A stretch of 64,000 nucleotides of DNA from Pseudoalteromonas sp. GCY (GTDB taxonomy: Bacteria; Pseudomonadota; Gammaproteobacteria; Enterobacterales; Alteromonadaceae): positions 732,501 through 796,500 of the forward strand of contig NZ_CP068023.1 of the NCBI RefSeq assembly GCF_016695175.1, written 5' to 3'. A program made the position numbers and the translations under genes. The notes beneath the pieces were generated by a model. The model was given only the letters and a program-made list of their open reading frames with translations, had not been told where the DNA came from and did not search any database. Position 1 is the stretch's first letter; each line of letters begins with the position of its first letter. Of the stretch, positions 59,398 to 64,000 are shown one piece after another.

Positions 59398-60534
59398 TTA
59401 AACAAATAACTCTAGCAGATCGTTGAGGTATCGGTGGCCTTTATTTGTAACTAGCCATGAATCGTTGGTTTCCTCAATCAAACCCTTATCTACGGCCTCA
59501 GCAATTTGCGTTGCAATAGCGCTAAGTTCAAGACCAGTGTAGTCAATAAACTGTTGTTTTGATGCGGCAGTTTTTAAACGGAACACATTCATAAAAAACT
59601 CAAATGGTCTGTCATCGCTTGCAACATACCACTGCTCATACAAATAGGGTTTACTCAGATCCATATAGCCACGAGGGTGTTTTACCTTTACGGTTCTTAA
59701 GATCTGTTGCTGCTCAGGCAAAGTGATTTTGCCATGTGCACCACAGCCGATCCCGAGATAATCGCCAAATTGCCAATAATTCAAGTTATGTCGACATTGA
59801 AATCCCGCTTTGGCATAGCCTGAGATCTCATATTGCTGGTAGCCGTGCTCTGCAAGTAATGCCTGACCTTGTTCTTGGATGTCCCACAGTGTTTCATCCT
59901 CAGGTAAAACCGGAGGCTTAGAGGCAAACTGCGTATTTGGCTCAATGGTTAATTGATACCAAGAAAGGTGTGGCGGTGCCATTGCTATGGCTTTTTCTAA
60001 ATCACTTAAGGCATCGCTAACAGATTGATTGGGAAGACCATGCATCAAATCAAGATTAAAGCTATTTAACCCTGCTTGATGCGCTTCTTGTGCGGCGTTT
60101 AGCGCCTCTTGCTCGCCATGAATACGACCAAGTTGAGTAAGCTTTTCCTGTTGTAAGCTTTGCACGCCTATCGAAATACGATTGATGCCAGCCGCGACAT
60201 AATGCTTAAAACGATCTGTCTCAACTGTGCCTGGATTCGCTTCTAAAGTGACTTCAATGTCATCCTCAAAACCAATTAGCGCCTCAATTTCACTGAGTAA
60301 ATAGTGGTACGCTTCACCTGAAAGCAGGCTAGGGGTGCCACCGCCAATAAAAATACTACTGAGTTTACGGCCCTGAACATAGTGAAGATCGGCTTTGATA
60401 TCGTGGAGCAAATGTTGAATATATTCCGTTTCCGGAATATCGCCCTTTTTACCATGGCTGTTGAAATCACAGTAAGGACACTTTTGCACGCACCAAGGTA
60501 CGTGCACATAAAGACTTAATGGAGGTAGTTTCAC
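59398..60534 (-). CDS. hemW: heme chaperone HemW (radical SAM)
   Basis: The protein is 378 residues. Radical SAM cysteines C15, C19 and C22 ([10 protein letters not shown]) and the HemN-like GGGTPSLL and [11 protein letters not shown] motifs are present. The extra cysteine of true HemN coproporphyrinogen oxidases (CxxxCxxCxC) is absent, as in HemW, which binds and delivers heme. It overlaps rdgB by 4 bases. Confidence 0.93.
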   Translation of the reverse strand: MKLPPLSLYVHVPWCVQKCPYCDFNSHGKKGDIPETEYIQHLLHDIKADLHYVQGRKLSSIFIGGGTPSLLSGEAYHYLLSEIEALIGFEDDIEVTLEANPGTVETDRFKHYVAAGINRISIGVQSLQQEKLTQLGRIHGEQEALNAAQEAHQAGLNSFNLDLMHGLPNQSVSDALSDLEKAIAMAPPHLSWYQLTIEPNTQFASKPPVLPEDETLWDIQEQGQALLAEHGYQQYEISGYAKAGFQCRHNLNYWQFGDYLGIGCGAHGKITLPEQQQILRTVKVKHPRGYMDLSKPYLYEQWYVASDDRPFEFFMNVFRLKTAASKQQFIDYTGLELSAIATQIAEAVDKGLIEETNDSWLVTNKGHRYLNDLLELFV

Positions 60535-61124
60535 GCGAGGCCTTGAAAGTGACTGACGAGTTGTTTAAGTGCCTGTCCTCTATGGCTGATTGCGTTTTTT
60601 TCTTCCTTGGTTAGCTCTGCTGATGTGCAGTCTAAACCTTGTACCTTAAAGATTGGGTCGTATCCAAACCCTTCTCGGCCTTGTTGCGTTGTGGTGATTT
60701 CACCTTCCCAACTTGCCTGACAAATAATCGGCGTTGGGTCGTCTGCGTGGCGCATATACACTAAAACACACCAAAAACGGGCGCTGCGCTCAGTTTGTTC
60801 GCCAAGCGCTGCGAGCAAGTGATCAATATTTTTTTGGTCGTCGGCGTTTGCGCCAGCATAACGCGCTGAATATACTCCAGGTGCGCCGTTTAACGCGTCT
60901 ACCTCAAGGCCTGAGTCATCGGCAATAGCAGGTAAGCCAGAAATCTTAGCAGCATGACGAGCCTTGATAATGGCGTTTTCCACAAAGGTCGTGCCGGTTT
61001 CTGCAACCTCTGGCACGTTGAAATCACTTTGTGGTAATACCTCAATGTCATACTGATTTAGCATCGCGCTAAGCTCTTTGACTTTACCTTGGTTGCCTGT
61101 GGCAAGTACCACTTTATTTGACAT
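60531..61124 (-). CDS. rdgB: XTP/dITP diphosphatase RdgB
   Basis: This 197-residue enzyme hydrolyses non-canonical purine nucleotides to keep them out of DNA and RNA. Motifs [36 protein letters not shown] and [11 protein letters not shown] are complete. It is co-directional with hemW and the DUF4426 gene, a common gammaproteobacterial order. Confidence 0.97.
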   Translation of the reverse strand: MSNKVVLATGNQGKVKELSAMLNQYDIEVLPQSDFNVPEVAETGTTFVENAIIKARHAAKISGLPAIADDSGLEVDALNGAPGVYSARYAGANADDQKNIDHLLAALGEQTERSARFWCVLVYMRHADDPTPIICQASWEGEITTTQQGREGFGYDPIFKVQGLDCTSAELTKEEKNAISHRGQALKQLVSHFQGLA

Positions 61125-61131
61125 ATTTTCT

Positions 61132-61566
61132 CTACTCTACATAAAACTTTTGTGAGAACGTGAGTTTGCGGCTTTGCTTACCTTCACTGATCTCAATGTC
61201 GAAACGAAAAATATCTTCATCGTCGTAATCTAATTGGGCAAGATAGTATATTGCCTCACCTTCCACGACTTCTTTAAACTCTAGCTGTACGGTTTTACCA
61301 AGTAAGTTTTTGGCGCTACCTGCAACGCGTGCCTTAACTGCGGGTTTTCCTGGCTTGTCGGCCAAGACCGAGATATTCACTATCGCTTTGTTACCACTAC
61401 GAATTAAGCCATACGCTTTTGCAATTGTGGGCTGAACAAAGGTGGAAGGGAAGGCGATATAATGTACTTCCCAAGGACCTAAGTCTTTAAACTGGCCGCC
61501 TTGCTCATCTTGAGCGAATGCGCTCGGTGCAAGCAACATCATTAACGCAATAATAAATGGTTTCAT
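61132..61566 (-). CDS. DUF4426 domain exported protein
   Basis: The protein has 144 residues, with a signal peptide (about 1-18, ending AFA) and a beta-rich DUF4426 domain starting [17 protein letters not shown]. It is found next to yggT and rdgB in many Alteromonadales, Vibrio and Pseudomonas genomes. Function unknown. It lies 7 bases before rdgB. Confidence 0.9.
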   Translation of the reverse strand: MKPFIIALMMLLAPSAFAQDEQGGQFKDLGPWEVHYIAFPSTFVQPTIAKAYGLIRSGNKAIVNISVLADKPGKPAVKARVAGSAKNLLGKTVQLEFKEVVEGEAIYYLAQLDYDDEDIFRFDIEISEGKQSRKLTFSQKFYVE

Positions 61567-61576
61567 TGGGGCGCTC

Positions 61577-62110
61577 CTATCTCAGTAAATCCATCATTAG
61601 GATCTGCAAAAATTGCATGCCGATAATTAGTACTAAAATAGATAAGTCCAGTCCGCCTAGCGGTGGGATCACTTTACGAATAGGTCTTAGCATCGGCTCT
61701 GTTAATTGCTCGAACACTGCGGCAACTGGATTGTAGCCTTGCGCTACCCAACTTAAAATGGCGCGAATAATAAGGATCCAGAACACCAAACTAAATGCTT
61801 CTTTTACTACCGTAATAGCGCCACCGATAAGCGCGCCTAATGCGTCAAAGTAACCACCGAATAACGCCATTAGCGTCGCCATTTTGGCAAAGCCAATAAT
61901 GAATGCCAGCACCAAAGAGGCAAGATCTAAACCGCCCACACCCGGAATGATTTTCCTCAGTGGATTCACGGCAAAAGAGGTTGCTTTAACAACCGCTTGG
62001 CTTAGCGGGTTATAAAAGTCCGCTTTGACAAGCTGCAACCAGAATCGTAGTAATACGACCATTAAAAATAGATCAAATACGATCCCGACTAAAAATTGCA
62101 TGGCATTCAT
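61577..62110 (-). CDS. YggT family membrane protein
   Basis: This 177-residue protein has two tandem YggT domains, each with membrane segments and the motif NPLRKIIPGVGGLDLA or MLRPIRKVIPPLGGLDLS. YggT proteins have been linked to osmotic stress and cell division in other bacteria, but the function is not firmly established. It lies 9 bases after proC. Confidence 0.93.
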   Translation of the reverse strand: MNAMQFLVGIVFDLFLMVVLLRFWLQLVKADFYNPLSQAVVKATSFAVNPLRKIIPGVGGLDLASLVLAFIIGFAKMATLMALFGGYFDALGALIGGAITVVKEAFSLVFWILIIRAILSWVAQGYNPVAAVFEQLTEPMLRPIRKVIPPLGGLDLSILVLIIGMQFLQILMMDLLR

Positions 62111-62119
62111 TGGTCACCT

Positions 62120-62941
62120 TTAGATTTCTTTTTCCATTGCTTCAGCGCGCGCGATACATGCATCCATCGCGTCCGCTACGGTTTTTGGTAATTGCTGTGC
62201 TTTTAAATGCTCAACGGCTGCGTGGGTTGTGCCACCTTTAGAGGTGACGTTAGCGCGTAGCTGAGCAATGCTAATTTCAGGTTGCGATAATGCCATTTCA
62301 GCCGCACCTAGCGCAGTTTGCTGCACAAGCTTTCTGGCTTCCTCGTGGCTAAATCCAAGTGCGATGGCTTTTTCTTCAATGGCTTCCATAAATAAGAAGA
62401 AATACGCTGGAGACGAACCTGTTACCGCAATAACGTCGTTAATCTTCGATTCTTCGTCAAGCCACAGGGCAATCCCCGTGGATGAAAATACTTGCTCAAC
62501 ATAGCTTTTTTCTTCATCGCTGATATCTACGCCATACAAGCCAGACACACCGCGTCCGAGCAGTGATGGCGTGTTAGGCATACAGCGCACCATTTTTACC
62601 GGTTGGCCGAGCATTTCTCTCAGTCGTGCAACGGTAATTCCGGCGGCGACAGAGATAAACAGTTTATTGCTAATATCAATATCTGCATCTTGAAAGGTCT
62701 GACACAGCTCGGCCATCATCTGTGGTTTTACAGACAAGACAATGACGTCAGCCGCGGCGACTGCTTCTAGATTATCTTGTGTTGTTCTTACCGATAATTG
62801 TTCTGCGACTTTGGCAAGTTTCTCTGCATTGCGGTTGGTGGCAATAATAGACTGCGCGTCAAAGCCACTTTTGATCATGCCACCGATAATGGCATAGCTC
62901 ATATTTCCCGTTCCAATAAATGCAATTGTCTTGTTTGACAT
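62120..62941 (-). CDS. proC: pyrroline-5-carboxylate reductase
   Basis: This 273-residue enzyme makes proline from pyrroline-5-carboxylate with NAD(P)H. It has GTGNMSYAIIGG (Rossmann), then VKPQM, VRCMPNTP and the signature VTSKGGTTHAAVEHL. I chose the ATG at 62941; a longer reading overlaps yggS. It is followed by yggT. Confidence 0.97.
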   Translation of the reverse strand: MSNKTIAFIGTGNMSYAIIGGMIKSGFDAQSIIATNRNAEKLAKVAEQLSVRTTQDNLEAVAAADVIVLSVKPQMMAELCQTFQDADIDISNKLFISVAAGITVARLREMLGQPVKMVRCMPNTPSLLGRGVSGLYGVDISDEEKSYVEQVFSSTGIALWLDEESKINDVIAVTGSSPAYFFLFMEAIEEKAIALGFSHEEARKLVQQTALGAAEMALSQPEISIAQLRANVTSKGGTTHAAVEHLKAQQLPKTVADAMDACIARAEAMEKEI

Positions 62942-62954
62942 CGTGTTATTCACC

Positions 62955-63638
62955 TCACTGTCGTTTGCCAAAAATATCAGTACCAATGCGAACCATAGTG
63001 GAGCCTGCTGCAATCGCAGTGTCTAAATCGCCACTCATTCCCATCGATAAGGTATCTAGCTGTTGATATTGGTCCTTTAGTCTATCAAAGCAAGCGCGCA
63101 TTTGCTGGAAATATTGTAATTGCTTTTGTTTATCATCGGTTTGCTCTGTGATAGTCATCAAGCCACGAAGTTCCAATTGACGACAGTCATTAATAAACTG
63201 CGCGAGCGTATCAACCTCATCGGGATGACAACCTGATTTGTTGTCATCACCGCTAATATTGACCTGCAACAGCACCTTGAGTGGCTTTAAGTTTGTTGGT
63301 CTTTGCTCATTTAGCCTGCGTGCGATTTTTTCTCGATCCACGCTTTGTACCCAATGGAAGTTTTCGGCGACTAATCTTGATTTATTGGACTGGATTGGAC
63401 CAATAAAGTGCCATTCAAGCGCTTTGTTTTGTTTAAAATAGGCAACTTTATCAACCGCTTCTTGTACATAAGATTCACCGAATTGGGTTTGGCCTGCCGC
63501 AATAGCAGCCTCAATATCGGCGATAGGTTTAGTTTTAGAAACCGCGAGTAATTGTACTGTTTCGCTGAATTGACAGTTTTGCTTGGCTTTTTCTATCCTG
63601 CCGTAGGCGTTATCTAAGCGTTCTGCTATTGTAACCAT
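62955..63638 (-). CDS. PLP homeostasis protein YggS (PLPBP)
   Basis: The protein has 227 residues. PLP-binding K35 sits in LLAVSKTKP, then FGESYVQEAVDK, WHFIGPIQSNKSR and LSMGMSGDLDTAIAAGSTMVRIGTDIFG. It binds PLP without catalysis and helps maintain vitamin B6 and amino acid balance. It is divergent from pilT, as is usual. Confidence 0.97.
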   Translation of the reverse strand: MVTIAERLDNAYGRIEKAKQNCQFSETVQLLAVSKTKPIADIEAAIAAGQTQFGESYVQEAVDKVAYFKQNKALEWHFIGPIQSNKSRLVAENFHWVQSVDREKIARRLNEQRPTNLKPLKVLLQVNISGDDNKSGCHPDEVDTLAQFINDCRQLELRGLMTITEQTDDKQKQLQYFQQMRACFDRLKDQYQQLDTLSMGMSGDLDTAIAAGSTMVRIGTDIFGKRQ

Positions 63639-63668
63639 ATAGTACTAGTGCTCATTGTGGAGTTATAA

Positions 63669-64000
63669 ATGGATATTACAGAATTATTGGCTTTTAGTGT
63701 TCAACACAAAGCATCTGACTTACACCTTTCTTCAGGTGTTTCCCCTATGATCCGTGTTGACGGGGACGTACGTCGGGTGAATATTCCGCCGTTAGAAGCA
63801 AAAGACGTCAGCAGCCTCATCTACGATATTATGAATGATAATCAACGTCGTGACTATGAGCAAAACCTTGAGGTAGATTTCTCGTTCGAAGTGCCAAATC
63901 TGGCGCGTTTTCGTGTTAACGCCTTTAATTCAAATCGTGGTCCTGCTGCGGTGTTCCGTACCATTCCAAATCAAGTGCTGAGTTTAGATGATTTGGGGGC
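63669..64000 (+). CDS. pilT: type IV pilus retraction ATPase PilT (partial, cut at window end)
   Basis: The first 110 codons are visible, starting MDITELLAFSVQHKASDLHL with the N-terminal PAS-like domain of PilT and then FRVNAFNSNRGPAAVFRTIP. The ATPase core lies beyond the edge. PilT powers pilus retraction. A GGAG precedes the ATG. It faces yggS, the conserved arrangement in gammaproteobacteria. Confidence 0.93.
   Translation, partial: MDITELLAFSVQHKASDLHLSSGVSPMIRVDGDVRRVNIPPLEAKDVSSLIYDIMNDNQRRDYEQNLEVDFSFEVPNLARFRVNAFNSNRGPAAVFRTIPNQVLSLDDLG

Noticed and set aside
59319..59405. 29-residue N-terminal extension of the DUF885 protein
   Set aside because: It would place the lipoprotein signal internally; the ATG at 59318 has a good ribosome binding site.

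Overview
The window looks like chromosomal core sequence from a marine gammaproteobacterium of the Alteromonadales, most likely Pseudoalteromonas. The evidence is protein-level resemblance throughout, E. coli-like gene order in several conserved clusters, Alteromonadales-style genes (DcaP-like porin, PilW before RodZ, DUF4426/YggT near PilT) and moderate AT-rich codon use. No integron, prophage, intact insertion sequence or CRISPR locus was seen. Nearly all genes are housekeeping; the unusual material lies between them.

Layout. 1-2.2 kb: the start of a membrane sensor gene running off the left edge, a YfhL-type ferredoxin with the tRNA hydroxylase gene trhP, and a 267-bp MITE-like element. 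2.5-12.7 kb: ndk, then rlmN-pilW-rodZ-ispG-hisS-yfgM-bamB-der, joining tRNA/rRNA modification, pilus and cell-shape proteins, isoprenoid synthesis and outer-membrane assembly. 12.9-19.2 kb: small stress/detoxification genes (VOC, DUF2750, GST, PpiC, glutathione peroxidase-like, GNAT), then a hybrid histidine kinase and a response regulator. 19.4-30.5 kb: queG facing nnr-tsaE-amiB-mutL-miaA-hfq-hflX-hflK-hflC, as in E. coli. 30.6-31.2 kb: a 19-unit tandem array of short GTAG-headed palindromes. 31.3-35.5 kb: a porin facing acs, followed by a CrbR-like regulator that probably controls acs. 35.5-39.1 kb: a MoxR/VWA pair and small genes of unknown function. 39.1-45.0 kb: ftsB-ispD-ispF-truD-surE-pcm-nlpD-rpoS. 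45.1-52.7 kb: valS, holC and pepA facing lptF-lptG. 52.8-57.4 kb: an RDD membrane protein, tRNA-Leu(CAA) with a duplicated 3' end, a diguanylate cyclase and a sensor kinase. 57.5-64 kb: a DUF885 lipoprotein, then hemW-rdgB-DUF4426-yggT-proC-yggS facing pilT, which is cut by the right edge.

Connections. NlpD has a degenerate LytM site, consistent with a role as activator of an AmiB/AmiC-type amidase such as the one at 22.5 kb. IspD and IspF supply the same MEP pathway as IspG. MiaA, TrhP, QueG, TsaE, RlmN and TruD are RNA-modification or modification-support genes. PilW and PilT belong to the type IV pilus system. BamB and LptF/LptG build the outer membrane.

The most interesting non-coding feature is a family of REP-like palindromes, each starting GTAG, at 19.3, 30.6-31.2, 48.7 and 53.9 kb. 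Stem sequences differ between copies but change in complementary pairs around a TTTA loop. Other observations are three related inverted repeats upstream of acs, an inverted repeat that could mask the GST ribosome binding site, and an exact 61-bp duplication of the tRNA-Leu 3' end and terminator.
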